From Massilia sp. Root418 (GTDB taxonomy: Bacteria > Pseudomonadota > Gammaproteobacteria > Burkholderiales > Burkholderiaceae_D): 64,000 nt of DNA. The DNA is taken from assembly GCF_001425265.1 (NCBI RefSeq), contig NZ_LMEC01000023.1, forward strand, positions 248,001-312,000, in the 5' to 3' direction. Positions 11,293 to 20,169 of this stretch are shown here, one piece after another. The notes beneath the pieces were generated by a model that was not told the origin of the DNA, did not search any database, and saw nothing but the letters and a program-made list of their open reading frames with translations. Every line of letters begins with the position of its first letter. Position 1 is the stretch's first letter. The translations under genes and the position numbers were made by a program.

Positions 11293-12993
11293 TTGCGGCG
11301 CCTGAGCGGCGGCGGACACGGCGCAGGCCGTCCACCCTGGGACAGCGCGCCGGCCTGGCGCGCTGTCCTTAGCGCGGTGGCGCGCGCGGCCGGCGCCGGT
11401 CTTTGCGCCATCCTGCTTGCAGTCTTGGCATCGGCATCGGCCTCGGCCTCTGCGGCCGGCGACGGCGTGCTGCGCATCGGCTCCAAGCGTTTCACCGAAT
11501 CCTACATCCTGGGCGAGCTGCTGGCGCAGACCGCCGCGCCGCACGCCAGGACGGAGCACAAGCAAGGGCTGGGCAATACGGCCATCGTGCTGGCCGCCCT
11601 GCAGGCCGGCAAGATCGACGTCTATCCCGAATACACCGGCACCATCGCCCTGGAAATCCTCAAGCGCGGCGCGTCCGCGCCGCTGGAGCAGCTGCGGCGC
11701 GACCTGGCGCCGCTGGGCCTCGGCGTGGCGGTGCCGCTGGGCTTCAACAACACCTATGCGCTGGCCACGCGCGGCGACGGCGGCAGCGGCGCCGCGCGTA
11801 CGCTGAGCGGGTTGGCAGGGCAGGGCGGCTACAAGTTCGGCCTGTCGCACGAATTCATCGGCCGCGCCGACGGCTGGCCCGGCCTTGCGCAGCGCTACGG
11901 CCTGCCGCAAAAGCCGGTCGGCCTGGACCACGGCATCGCCTACGAGGCGCTGGCGCAGAAGCAGGTGGACGTGATCGACATCTACTCCACCGACGCCAAG
12001 ATCAGCCAGTACGGCCTGCGCGTGCTGGAGGACGACAAAGGCTACTTCCCGCGCTACGACGCCGTGCTGCTCTACCGCCTGGACGCCCCCCGGCGCTTCC
12101 CGGCCGCCTGGCGCGCCATCCAGCGCCTCGAAGGCCGCATCGCCGCCGCCGACATGATCGCCATGAACGCCGCCGCCGAAGTGGACGGCAAGAGCTTCGC
12201 ATCGGTCGCCGCCGCCTGGCTTGCCGCCCACGCCGCCGGCGCCGGGCCATCAGCTCCTCCGGCTACGCCGCCCATCAACGCCGCTGCGCCACCGGCCTCC
12301 CCGGCTACGCCGTCCGCCGCCGCTGCGGGGCCCGCCGCCACGCCGGCAGCCGCGCGCCCCGGCCTGCTGGCCAAGATCTTCGACGCCAGCCTGTGGACGC
12401 TCACGCGCCAGCACGTCACGCTGGTGCTGCTGGCGGTGGCGCTGGCCTGCGCGGTGGGCGTGCCGCTGGGCGTGCTGGCCGCCTACGTCCCGCGCCTGCG
12501 GCAGACCGTGCTGGCTCTCACCGGGGTGCTGCAAACCATCCCTTCGCTGGCCCTGCTGGCGATGATGATCCCGCTGCTGGGCAGCATCGGCACCGGCCCC
12601 GCCCTGGTGGCCCTGTTCGTGTACGCGCTGCTGCCCATCGTGCGCAACACCTGCACCGGCATCGGCCAGGTGCAGCCCGGCCTGAAACTGGCCGCGCAAG
12701 CGCTGGGACTGAGGGGATGGCACACGCTGGTGCACGTGGAGCTGCCGCTGGCCATGCCGGTGATCCTGGCCGGTGTGAAGACCGCTGCGGTCATGAGCGT
12801 GGGTACGGCCACGATAGCGGCCTTCATCGGCGCCGGCGGCTACGGCGAACGCATCACCATAGGCCTGGCCCTGAACGACAACGACATGCTGCTGGCAGGC
12901 GCTTTGCCTGCCGCCGCGCTGGCCCTGCTCACGCAAGGCCTGTTCGAGCTGCTGGAGCGCCTGGCGGCTCGGGGGGAAAGGGTCAGTCGGTAG
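11293..12993 (+). CDS. Glycine betaine/choline-type ABC transporter, substrate-binding protein fused to permease
   Basis: 566 residues from a TTG two bases after the metalloprotease stop; GTG 11377 is an alternative start. A hydrophobic signal is followed by an OpuAC/ProX-like binding domain (about residues 55-310: IGSKRFTESYILGELLAQ, DVYPEYTGT, LSHEFIGRADG), then an Ala/Pro-rich linker (about 311-355), then a BPD-type permease (about 360-560) with the EAA-loop-like LAAQALGLRGWHTLVHVELP and GVKTAAVMSVGTATIAAFIGAGG. The family imports quaternary-amine osmoprotectants. No ATPase gene is adjacent, and the 3' end overlaps the convergent acetyltransferase gene by 11 bp. Confidence 0.87.
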   Translation: MRRLSGGGHGAGRPPWDSAPAWRAVLSAVARAAGAGLCAILLAVLASASASASAAGDGVLRIGSKRFTESYILGELLAQTAAPHARTEHKQGLGNTAIVLAALQAGKIDVYPEYTGTIALEILKRGASAPLEQLRRDLAPLGLGVAVPLGFNNTYALATRGDGGSGAARTLSGLAGQGGYKFGLSHEFIGRADGWPGLAQRYGLPQKPVGLDHGIAYEALAQKQVDVIDIYSTDAKISQYGLRVLEDDKGYFPRYDAVLLYRLDAPRRFPAAWRAIQRLEGRIAAADMIAMNAAAEVDGKSFASVAAAWLAAHAAGAGPSAPPATPPINAAAPPASPATPSAAAAGPAATPAAARPGLLAKIFDASLWTLTRQHVTLVLLAVALACAVGVPLGVLAAYVPRLRQTVLALTGVLQTIPSLALLAMMIPLLGSIGTGPALVALFVYALLPIVRNTCTGIGQVQPGLKLAAQALGLRGWHTLVHVELPLAMPVILAGVKTAAVMSVGTATIAAFIGAGGYGERITIGLALNDNDMLLAGALPAAALALLTQGLFELLERLAARGERVSR

Positions 12994-13471
12994 CCAGCTG
13001 CGACAGGGCGTCGCCCGTCACGCGGCAGATGCGCCAGTCCGGCATCACGGTGGCGCCCATGCCCTTGTAGAAATTGATCGCGTTCTCGTTCCAGTCCAGC
13101 ACCGACCACTCGAAACGGCCGCACTTGCGCTCCACCGCCAGCTGCGCCAGCGCCACCAGCATCTGCTTGCCATAGCCCTTGCCACGGCAGTTCTGCTTCA
13201 CGTACAGGTCTTCCAGGTACAAGCCCTTCTGGCACAGGAAGGTGGAGAAGTTATGGAAGAACAGCGCAAACGTCACCACCTCGCCGTTTTCCACGCCCAC
13301 GATGGCCTCGGCCGCCGGATGGTCGCCGAACAGGCTTTCGTGCAGTCTGGCCTCGTTGGCCACCACCATGTGCTCCAGTTTTTCAAACACCGCCAGTTCG
13401 AAAATCATGCCGAAAATGGCGTTGACGTCTTCGGGAAGGGCGGGACGGATGGACAGGCTATTTGAATTCAT
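12983..13471 (-). CDS. GNAT family N-acetyltransferase
   Basis: 162 residues. The acetyl-CoA-binding motif is visible in YLEDLYVKQNCRGKGYGKQM (the R-G-K-G-x-G loop), with the typical EWSVLDWNENAINFYKGMGA segment after it. The protein resembles the diamine N-acetyltransferase branch, but the acceptor is not predictable. ATG 13471 overlaps the stop of the upstream EamA gene by four bases (ATGA), so the two form an operon. Its 3' end overlaps the convergent ABC fusion gene. Confidence 0.9.
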   Translation of the reverse strand: MNSNSLSIRPALPEDVNAIFGMIFELAVFEKLEHMVVANEARLHESLFGDHPAAEAIVGVENGEVVTFALFFHNFSTFLCQKGLYLEDLYVKQNCRGKGYGKQMLVALAQLAVERKCGRFEWSVLDWNENAINFYKGMGATVMPDWRICRVTGDALSQLATD

Positions 13472-14424
13472 GGCGCTTCGAGTTTGCTTTCTAACGGGAT
13501 GGGGTTGGTGTTCTTCGCGGGCGACGGCGCCTTCAGCGCCCAGGCCACGCTGGACAGGCACAATACCATGCCCAGCCACTCCATGGCACCTGGCCGGTAG
13601 TGTTCCAGCTGGATCGACAGCAGTACCGAGATCACCGGCGTCACCACGCCGATGTACACGGCCTTCTGCGAACCGATGCGGTGGATCAGGGTGAAATAGG
13701 CGCCGAAGGCGATCACGGAACCGAACAGGGACAGGTAGATCAGGCCGGCCCAGTAGCTCGGGCGTGACGGCAGACGGAACTCCTGGCCGTTGAGCAGGGC
13801 CCAGCAGGCCACCGCGAGCGTGCCCCAGAACATGGCCCAGGCCATCGTCAGGAACACATTGGACGATTCCTCGCGCACCTTCACCACCACCACGTTGCCG
13901 ATGGTGCTGGCCACGGTGGCACACAGCGCGAGCCCCAGGCCAAACAGGAAGTGGCCGCTGCCGCCGGACAGGATGTCCTTCCACGCGTGGTGGATGGGCT
14001 CGTAGAACAGCAGGATCACGCCGCAGATCGACACCGCCGCCGCGCTCCACATGCGCCAGGTGAGCGGCGTGCCGAACATGAAGCGGTTGCAGATCGGGGT
14101 CCAGAACACCATCAGCACGAACAGCACCGCCACCAGCGCGGACACCAGGTACTGTTCCGACGTGTAGGTGCAGACGTAGCTGATGGCGAACGTGGCCACG
14201 CCCTGCAGCATCATCCAGCGCTGCACCTTCCACGGCATGCGCAGGCGGTCGCCGCGCAGCAGGCACCAGGTGAACAGGGTGGCCGAGGCCAGGCCGAAAC
14301 GGTACACGATGGACACGGCCGGGGCGACATCGCCTAGCTGCAAGGTGATCGCCCAGAAGGTGGAGCCCCAGATCAGGCAGGCGATGGCGAACAGGATGGG
14401 CGAGGACAGGGTAGGCGGGGACAT
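13468..14424 (-). CDS. EamA/DMT family transporter
   Basis: 318 residues with about ten hydrophobic segments arranged as two EamA repeats, the architecture of drug/metabolite exporters (RhaT/YdcZ-like). The N-terminal FAIACLIWGSTFWAI and the second-repeat start NVVVVKVREESS are typical. It sits in the inner membrane; the substrate is unknown. It is translationally coupled to the downstream acetyltransferase gene, which suggests that exporter and modifier act on the same type of amine or amino-acid compound (inference). Confidence 0.9.
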   Translation of the reverse strand: MSPPTLSSPILFAIACLIWGSTFWAITLQLGDVAPAVSIVYRFGLASATLFTWCLLRGDRLRMPWKVQRWMMLQGVATFAISYVCTYTSEQYLVSALVAVLFVLMVFWTPICNRFMFGTPLTWRMWSAAAVSICGVILLFYEPIHHAWKDILSGGSGHFLFGLGLALCATVASTIGNVVVVKVREESSNVFLTMAWAMFWGTLAVACWALLNGQEFRLPSRPSYWAGLIYLSLFGSVIAFGAYFTLIHRIGSQKAVYIGVVTPVISVLLSIQLEHYRPGAMEWLGMVLCLSSVAWALKAPSPAKNTNPIPLESKLEAP

Positions 14425-14480
14425 CCGGGCAGTATACGGACTTTCCCCGCCGCTTGCTTGAGAGCTATTCGGGAGCTATG

Positions 14481-14918
14481 TCAGTAGGCCAGCTTGAGCT
14501 TGCGGTACAGGAAACTGAGCACGAACAGGGGGCCGATCAGCAGAAAACGCACGTCGTCGAAGAAGGACGGCTTCTTGCCCTCGATCTTATGGCCGATGAA
14601 CTGGCCGATCCAGGCCAGCACGAAGACGCCGATGGACAGCGGCAGGATGACCGGCGGCGGCAGCACCGACAGCACGCCCAGCATCAGCAGCGACATCACC
14701 AGCATGCCGGCCGCGAACGGGATCGACAGGCGCACGTAATAGGCCAGCGACAGCAGCACCACGCCCAGCGCCGCCATGGGCTGCAGGCTCCAGATCAGGC
14801 CCAGCAGGGAGAACACGATGGCGGGCACGCACACGAAATGGATGATCTCGTTGGTGTGGTTCAAGTGGCTTTCGCTATACTTTGCCAGCAGCACATCGAT
14901 GGGACGGGGTTCACTCAT
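14481..14918 (-). CDS. DUF962 / Mpo1-like membrane protein
   Basis: 145 residues. It begins with a short polar segment (SEPRPIDVLLAKYSESHLN) containing the conserved H-x-x-x-N-x-x-x-H pattern (HLNHTNEIIHFVCVP) and continues with four hydrophobic helices, matching the DUF962 (YGL010w/Mpo1-like) family. Yeast Mpo1 is an Fe2+-dependent dioxygenase acting on 2-hydroxy fatty acids; bacterial roles are unproven. ATG 14918 is chosen because GGAG lies nine bases upstream; two further in-frame starts lie up to 18 bp upstream. Confidence 0.85.
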   Translation of the reverse strand: MSEPRPIDVLLAKYSESHLNHTNEIIHFVCVPAIVFSLLGLIWSLQPMAALGVVLLSLAYYVRLSIPFAAGMLVMSLLMLGVLSVLPPPVILPLSIGVFVLAWIGQFIGHKIEGKKPSFFDDVRFLLIGPLFVLSFLYRKLKLAY

Positions 14919-14995
14919 GCTTAGCATCTCCAGCATAGATATTGTTCAGTACGACCGTCCGATTCTACACTGGAAGCCAGCCATGCCATGAAGCC

Positions 14996-15547
14996 ATGAC
15001 GAACAAACAAGAAACCCCGGCACCGCCCGGCTTGGCCCCGGCCGGCGCGCAGATGCGCCTGGCGAGAAAGCGCTGTTTCGACCCGGTGGTGGACGCGCGC
15101 ACGCGCTTGCTCGTGCTTGGGAGCTTGCCGGGAGAAAAATCGCTGGCGCTGCAGGAGTATTACGGCAACCGGCAAAACCGCTTCTGGTACTTGATGTCCG
15201 ATGTGACAAGTGTCGACCTGGTGCCGCTCGACTACGCTGCGCGCCTTGACGCCTTGCTGGCGCTGCGGGTCGGGTTGTGGGACGTGGTTGCCGAAGCGCA
15301 TCGCCCTGGCAGCCTGGACAGCAGCATCCGCGACCGCAACGACAACGATCTGCTCGCCCTGATCGCCAACTTGCCGGACCTGACGACCATTGCCTTCAAT
15401 GGCGGCACGGCAGCCAGGCTGGGCCTGAAAGTGCTGGGCCCGCACGCAGCCCGCTATCGCATCGTCCAGCTACCGTCGAGCAGTCCGGCGCACACCATGC
15501 CATATGCCGAAAAATCGCGGCTATGGCTGGCGCTGCGCGGGTTCTGA
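14996..15547 (+). CDS. DNA-deoxyinosine glycosylase (UDG superfamily, family 6-like)
   Basis: 183 residues. The core motif LGSLPGEKSLALQEYYGN followed by NRFW is the signature of hypoxanthine/deoxyinosine DNA glycosylases of the uracil-DNA glycosylase superfamily, and a PSSSPAHT segment near the C-terminus forms the second catalytic loop. It would remove hypoxanthine arising from adenine deamination and so start base-excision repair. Start 14996 (MTNKQE) is preferred; an in-frame TTG 54 bp upstream adds an unconserved leader. It is divergent from the DUF962 gene. Confidence 0.85.
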   Translation: MTNKQETPAPPGLAPAGAQMRLARKRCFDPVVDARTRLLVLGSLPGEKSLALQEYYGNRQNRFWYLMSDVTSVDLVPLDYAARLDALLALRVGLWDVVAEAHRPGSLDSSIRDRNDNDLLALIANLPDLTTIAFNGGTAARLGLKVLGPHAARYRIVQLPSSSPAHTMPYAEKSRLWLALRGF

Positions 15548-15589
15548 TATGATCCGCTTGCTCTTTTGACATCTTGGGGAAAGGCCGTC

Positions 15590-16891
15590 ATGAAGATAGG
15601 CATGCTGACTTGGGGCTCGCACGGCGACATCCGGCCGTTTCTGGCCCTGGCCGATGGCTTGCAGGCAGCCGGGCACGCGGTGCATCTGGTGATCACCAGT
15701 ATACAAAGGGATGCCTTTGCCGGCGTGCGCTCCGCGCAGGGCGCGAAGATCACCGTGATCAGTCCCCTGGACTTCAGCGCCGCACAAGCCGAGCAAGTGG
15801 CGCAGACCGCTTACCGCATCCGCGATCCGATGAAGCAGATGGCTGCCCTGGTCCGGCTGGCATTCGCCCCCTGCGAGGACGCCATGTTCGAAGCCGCCCA
15901 GCGCCTATGCGCCGAGTCCGACCTGCTGATAGGGCACTACTTCGTGCACCCGCTGCAGATCGCCGCCGAGCATGCTGGCCTGCCCTATGTGAGCGTGCTG
16001 CTGACGCATGCCGCCATTCCCAGCGCGCACCAGCATCCGCTCGGCCTGGCCCTGCTTGGCAAGCCGGGCAACCGCTTCCTCTGGTGGCTGACGCGGGCCA
16101 TGATGAACCGCACGCTCAGGCATTATCCCGACCGCTTGCGGCGCCAACTCGGCATGCAGCCCATGCGCGACATGGTCTCGGAGGTGTGGCTGTCGCGCTG
16201 TCTCAGCCTGGTGGCCGTGAGTCCGCAGATCTGCGAGCGGCAGCCGGACTGGCCGGATACCATCCAGGTCTGCGGCTTTCTCGACCGCCCCAACTGCGCA
16301 TCCGAGGGCGTGCTGCCCGCCGCGCTGCCGGCATTCCTGGCCGCCGGCGAAGCCCCCGTTTTCATGACCTTTGGCAGCTGGATGCCCAAGGACTTGCCCG
16401 CCCAGGCGGCGGCACTGCGCCTGCTTACCGAGGCGGCCAAGCTGGCCAACTGCCGCGCCATCATCCAGTGCGATGCCTGGGAAGCCTGCGGCTTCGCCTC
16501 GAATGACCAGATCCTGTATATCGGCGCATCGCCGCATCATCTGGTGTTCCCGCATTGCTTCGCCGTGCTGCACCATGGCGGCGCGGGAACGACGCAATCG
16601 GCCACGCTGGCTGGCAAGCCATCGATTGTGGTAGCCAACATCAGTGAGCAGGAGCACTGGGGCAGCGAGTTGCGGCGCATGGGCCTGGCCGGCAAGCCGG
16701 TCAAGCGGCGCAGCGCCACCTCGGAGGCCATCGCGCAGCGAATCCGGCAACTGCTCGCCCATCCCGCCATGACGGAGCGCGCGCGCACAGCCGGCGCCGC
16801 CATGCGCCGGGAAAACGGTGTGGCCGAGGCGGTGCGCTGCATCGGCGCCGTTCAGGGCCTGGCCACCGCCTCGCGCACGAAGGCTTCATAG
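15590..16891 (+). CDS. GT1-type glycosyltransferase (UDP-glucuronosyl/MGT-like)
   Basis: 433 residues. The N-terminal Rossmann start KIGMLTWGSHGDIRPFLAL and the C-terminal donor-binding signature FAVLHHGGAGTTQSATLAGK match the two-domain GT-B fold of family 1 glycosyltransferases, which move sugar from a UDP-sugar to a small lipophilic acceptor. ATG 15590 follows GGGGAAAGG. Acceptor and sugar are unknown. The last 40 bp overlap the convergent NmrA-like gene. Confidence 0.86.
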   Translation: MKIGMLTWGSHGDIRPFLALADGLQAAGHAVHLVITSIQRDAFAGVRSAQGAKITVISPLDFSAAQAEQVAQTAYRIRDPMKQMAALVRLAFAPCEDAMFEAAQRLCAESDLLIGHYFVHPLQIAAEHAGLPYVSVLLTHAAIPSAHQHPLGLALLGKPGNRFLWWLTRAMMNRTLRHYPDRLRRQLGMQPMRDMVSEVWLSRCLSLVAVSPQICERQPDWPDTIQVCGFLDRPNCASEGVLPAALPAFLAAGEAPVFMTFGSWMPKDLPAQAAALRLLTEAAKLANCRAIIQCDAWEACGFASNDQILYIGASPHHLVFPHCFAVLHHGGAGTTQSATLAGKPSIVVANISEQEHWGSELRRMGLAGKPVKRRSATSEAIAQRIRQLLAHPAMTERARTAGAAMRRENGVAEAVRCIGAVQGLATASRTKAS

Positions 16892-17721
16892 GTGCGCAGC
16901 GGGTGCCCGGCGATGGCTTCCAGCCGCGCCACCGTTCCTGCAGCCGCCTGCATGCCGAATTGCTGGATGCCGGTCATCATGAGGCGCATGTCGTACGCCA
17001 GCCAGGCCGGGCCGTAGGTGCTCAGGTTCTTCTCGAACGCCGCTACGTCGTCGCCGCCGTAGGCAATCTCGCGGTCCAGGGCGGCGCTCCAGATTTTTGC
17101 GACGGCGGCGCCGGTCAGCGCTTCCGGACCGGCCAGGTCCAGCGTGACGCGCGCCAGCGGCGAAGGTGCCCGGTCGCGCCGCAGCAGTTCTGCGACGGCG
17201 ATATCGGCGATGTCGCGCGCATCGATCATCGCGGTGCCCGCCGATCCAATCGGCATCGGGTACAGCCCGTAGCCTTCGATCGCCTGCTGGACCATCAGGT
17301 CGTTTTGCATGAAGTAGGCGGGGCGCAGGATGGTCGCCGGCATGTCCAGGCTGTCGATCATGCGCTCCACCGTATGCTTGCCGGTGAAGTGCGGAACATT
17401 GGTGAACTTGTCGGCGTGGATCACCGACAGGTAGACGATGCGCTCGATGCCGGCCTCGCGCGCAAGGTTCAGCGTGACGAGGGCCTGGGTCACCTCGTCG
17501 GGCGTGACGGCGTTGAGCAGGAACAGGGTGCGCACCGGCGCCAGCGCGGCGCGCATCGACGGCACATCGGTGAGGTCGGCGACCACTTCGGTGACGCCGG
17601 CCGGAAAGTCCCGCTTGCCGCGCTGGCGCACCAGGGCTTGAACGTCGGCGCCCGCGTCGGCAAGGCGCTGGGTGATGAGTGAACCAATGGTGCCGGTGGC
17701 GCCGGTGACGAGTATGCTCAT
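16852..17721 (-). CDS. NmrA/NAD(P)H-binding atypical SDR protein
   Basis: 289 residues. The N-terminal VTGATGTIGSLI is the GxxGxxG dinucleotide-binding loop of atypical short-chain dehydrogenases, and the absence of the usual YxxxK catalytic pair with retention of the fold fits the NmrA/HSCARG group, which often acts as a redox sensor or quinone reductase. It starts 44 bp after the stop of the upstream MDR oxidoreductase on the same strand, so the two are probably co-transcribed. Its 3' end overlaps the glycosyltransferase gene on the opposite strand by 40 bp. Confidence 0.86.
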   Translation of the reverse strand: MSILVTGATGTIGSLITQRLADAGADVQALVRQRGKRDFPAGVTEVVADLTDVPSMRAALAPVRTLFLLNAVTPDEVTQALVTLNLAREAGIERIVYLSVIHADKFTNVPHFTGKHTVERMIDSLDMPATILRPAYFMQNDLMVQQAIEGYGLYPMPIGSAGTAMIDARDIADIAVAELLRRDRAPSPLARVTLDLAGPEALTGAAVAKIWSAALDREIAYGGDDVAAFEKNLSTYGPAWLAYDMRLMMTGIQQFGMQAAAGTVARLEAIAGHPLRTYEAFVREAVARP

Positions 17722-17765
17722 TTGAATCTCCTGAAGTTGATAGAACGTCGGATAAAACAGCGTGA

Positions 17766-18701
17766 TCAGCGGGCGAAATCCGCAACCACTTTTCCGGCCC
17801 GGGGCACGGTGCGATTGCGTTCGATCGCCCCTGGGATATCGAGGAAACCGACTACCTCGCTAACCCTGGACTGGAGCGTGCCGGCGGCGACTTCCGCTGC
17901 CAGCGTTTCCAGCAGTTCGGGGTCGGGCTGGTTGATAAACCAGAGGCCACGGCGATTCGCCGGCGTGCGCGCCAGGATGTCGGGCGACGATGTGCCGACG
18001 ATGGCGCCGTCCCGCGCCAGTACTTGCCACGAGCGGTCCAGTACTTCCCCGCCCACGTAGTCGAGCACCAGGTCGATGTCCCGCACCAGGTCTTCAAAAC
18101 GCTGGGATTGATAGTCGATGACATGGTCGGCGCCGAGGCTGCGCACGTAGTCGAGGTCCGCCGTGGCTGCGGTGGCGTAGACCTCGGCGCCTGCCCGCTT
18201 GGCATACTGCACTGCATAGCCTCCCAGGCCGCCCGCCGCGCCGTGGATCAGGATGCGCTGGCCGGCACGCACCGGTCCCGCATGGTGCAGGCTTTTCCAG
18301 GCTGCCACCGCCGCCACGGGCATTGCCGCTGCCTGGACATGGTCCAGGCCTTCCGGCGTGCGGGCCAGGATGGCGGCGCTGACCAGCACGAAGTCAGCGT
18401 AGGCGCCCAGGCCTCCCACCGTGCCCATCACCCGGTCGCCGGCGCGGAAGCGGGAAACCCCGGGGCCGACCGCTTCGACCACGCCGGCCAGTTCGGCGCC
18501 CAGCACGATGGGCAGCGGCAGCGGGAAGGCGTCCCGCACCATGCCTTCCCGCACTTTCCAGTCGATGCCGTTCACGCCGGCGGCTTGAACCCGGACCAGC
18601 ACCTGGCCCTGGCCTGGCTCCGGCTTATGGATCCCGGCCAATTCTGCCGCGGCGGCGCCGCCGTATGCCCGGATCAGTACTGCGCGTTGCGTGGTGTTCA
18701 T
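17766..18701 (-). CDS. NADP-dependent MDR oxidoreductase (quinone oxidoreductase-like)
   Basis: 311 residues from ATG 18701. It is a medium-chain dehydrogenase/reductase: N-terminal GroES-like domain (AAGVNGIDWKVREGM, ELAGVVEAVGPGV) then a Rossmann domain with GAAGGLGGYAVQYAKRAGA. The Cys ligands of the structural zinc lobe are absent, which points to the zinc-free quinone-oxidoreductase branch. It is divergent from a LysR regulator 102 bp away, the classic arrangement for a LysR-controlled detoxification gene, and lies upstream of the NmrA-like gene. Confidence 0.88.
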   Translation of the reverse strand: MNTTQRAVLIRAYGGAAAAELAGIHKPEPGQGQVLVRVQAAGVNGIDWKVREGMVRDAFPLPLPIVLGAELAGVVEAVGPGVSRFRAGDRVMGTVGGLGAYADFVLVSAAILARTPEGLDHVQAAAMPVAAVAAWKSLHHAGPVRAGQRILIHGAAGGLGGYAVQYAKRAGAEVYATAATADLDYVRSLGADHVIDYQSQRFEDLVRDIDLVLDYVGGEVLDRSWQVLARDGAIVGTSSPDILARTPANRRGLWFINQPDPELLETLAAEVAAGTLQSRVSEVVGFLDIPGAIERNRTVPRAGKVVADFAR

Positions 18702-18803
18702 GTCATTTCTCCGTATTGGGTTTCGATGAAGACAAGATATGCTGTTGCAGGGTTTGGCGGAAGATGCCAGAATCCGGACACTTCGTTTCAAAACTGGAAC
18801 ACC

Positions 18804-19679
18804 ATGAACCTGAACGCCTTGCTCGACTTCACACTCGTCGCCTCCAGCCAGGGGCTCGGAAAGGCAAGCCGTGCGAGCGGCATCTCCAAAGCCACCTTGT
18901 CGCGCCACGTTTCCGAACTGGAGGAGCAAATGGGCGTGAGGCTGGTCGAGCGCAGCGCGCGCGGCCTGGTACTCACCGAGGCCGGCCGCATGCTGCTGGC
19001 GCGGACCGAAGGGCCGCTGGGCGAGGTGGCCGAGGCGATGACGGCTGCCCGCGATGGCGTCTCGACGCCGCGCGGGCGCTTGCGTGTAGCGGCTCCCGTC
19101 CTGTTCTCGCAGCTGGCCATGGGGCGCATCGGCGCGGAATTCTGCGCGGCCTACCCGGAAGTCGTCATCGAAGTGGTCGCGGAGGATAGGGTGGTGGACC
19201 TCGCGGAGGAGCAGTTCGATGCCGCCATCCGCATCAACCCGAGTCCGGACAGCAGCCTGGTCGGCCGCTGCTTCGCCAAGGACCGGCTGGTGGTGGTGGC
19301 GGCGCCCGGCATTCCCAAGCCATTGCCGGGCGCAACCCGGCAGGTTCCGGCCATCGTGTCGCCGGCTTTTCAGCCCACCCAGTGGAACCTCGACGGCGGG
19401 CAGCTGGTCCTGGAACCTGTGCCCCGGCTGTGGTTCTCGTCATTCCTGATGATACGGGATGCCGCTATCGCCGGCGGCGGCGCAGCGCTCATCCCGCAGT
19501 CCATTGCGTGGAGCCAGCTCTCGCGCGGTGAGCTGGTCCAATGGGGCACGGCATCGGATGCGGAGGCTGAGCTCTGGGTCTTGCACACGTCGAGGCGCCT
19601 TGCCGCGCCCAAGGTGCGCGCCTTTGTCGATTTCATGTGCGCCAGGTATCCGGACTTGTCTCTGGTACTCAAGGGATAG
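18804..19679 (+). CDS. LysR family transcriptional regulator
   Basis: 291 residues. The N-terminal winged HTH is clear (residues about 3-60: ASGISKATLSRHVSELEEQM, then LVERSARGLVLTEAGR). It is followed by a LysR effector domain with the two lobes found in the CrgA/DsdC-like group. ATG 18804 begins the conserved domain; the frame is open further upstream without similarity. Transcribed divergently from the MDR oxidoreductase gene, which it probably controls together with itself from the 102-bp shared region. Confidence 0.92.
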   Translation: MNLNALLDFTLVASSQGLGKASRASGISKATLSRHVSELEEQMGVRLVERSARGLVLTEAGRMLLARTEGPLGEVAEAMTAARDGVSTPRGRLRVAAPVLFSQLAMGRIGAEFCAAYPEVVIEVVAEDRVVDLAEEQFDAAIRINPSPDSSLVGRCFAKDRLVVVAAPGIPKPLPGATRQVPAIVSPAFQPTQWNLDGGQLVLEPVPRLWFSSFLMIRDAAIAGGGAALIPQSIAWSQLSRGELVQWGTASDAEAELWVLHTSRRLAAPKVRAFVDFMCARYPDLSLVLKG

Positions 19680-19775
19680 CAGACATCCCGCTTAAAAAAA
19701 TATTTTCAAACGCGCGAATCCTTTCGTGCCTCCGGGCCCTCTTGTTGGCAGACCCTGTCAACGAAAGGAAAAGAT

Positions 19776-20117
19776 ATGTCCGGATACCAGAGCCCAGAAG
19801 ACTTGTCCATGGCGAAAGAGCTCATCCACCTGGCGCCGGTGGAGGCGAAGGCGTTTCTCGGGCTGAAGGCGGCCGCCGAACGTGCCGATGGCGCCATCCC
19901 CGAGAAATACCGCGAATTGATTTCCATCGCGGTGGCGCTGACCACGCAGTGCTCCTACTGCATCGATGCGCACGCGAAGAATGCCGCCAGGGCAGGGGCG
20001 ACGCGCGAGGAAATCGCCGAAGTGGTATTCATCGCCTCCGCCCTGCGCGCCGGCGCGGCTGTCGGCCACGGCCTGCTCGCATTGCGGCTCTTTGACGAAG
20101 CGCCGTCGCCCCGCTAG
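19776..20117 (+). CDS. Carboxymuconolactone decarboxylase/AhpD-like protein
   Basis: 113 residues. The CMD core with CSYCIDAHAKNAARAGAT contains the redox pair Cys59 and Cys62 and the following His66, the AhpD-type thiol peroxidase-reducing centre. Small proteins of this kind reduce peroxides or act in general stress defence. It stands alone behind a 95-bp A/T-rich gap after the LysR gene and before an esterase gene; no operon partner is evident. Confidence 0.88.
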   Translation: MSGYQSPEDLSMAKELIHLAPVEAKAFLGLKAAAERADGAIPEKYRELISIAVALTTQCSYCIDAHAKNAARAGATREEIAEVVFIASALRAGAAVGHGLLALRLFDEAPSPR

Positions 20118-20169
20118 CGAAGCGGCTTTGCTGGTATTCTTTGCGCTCCAATAAGACCAGCAGACCGCC

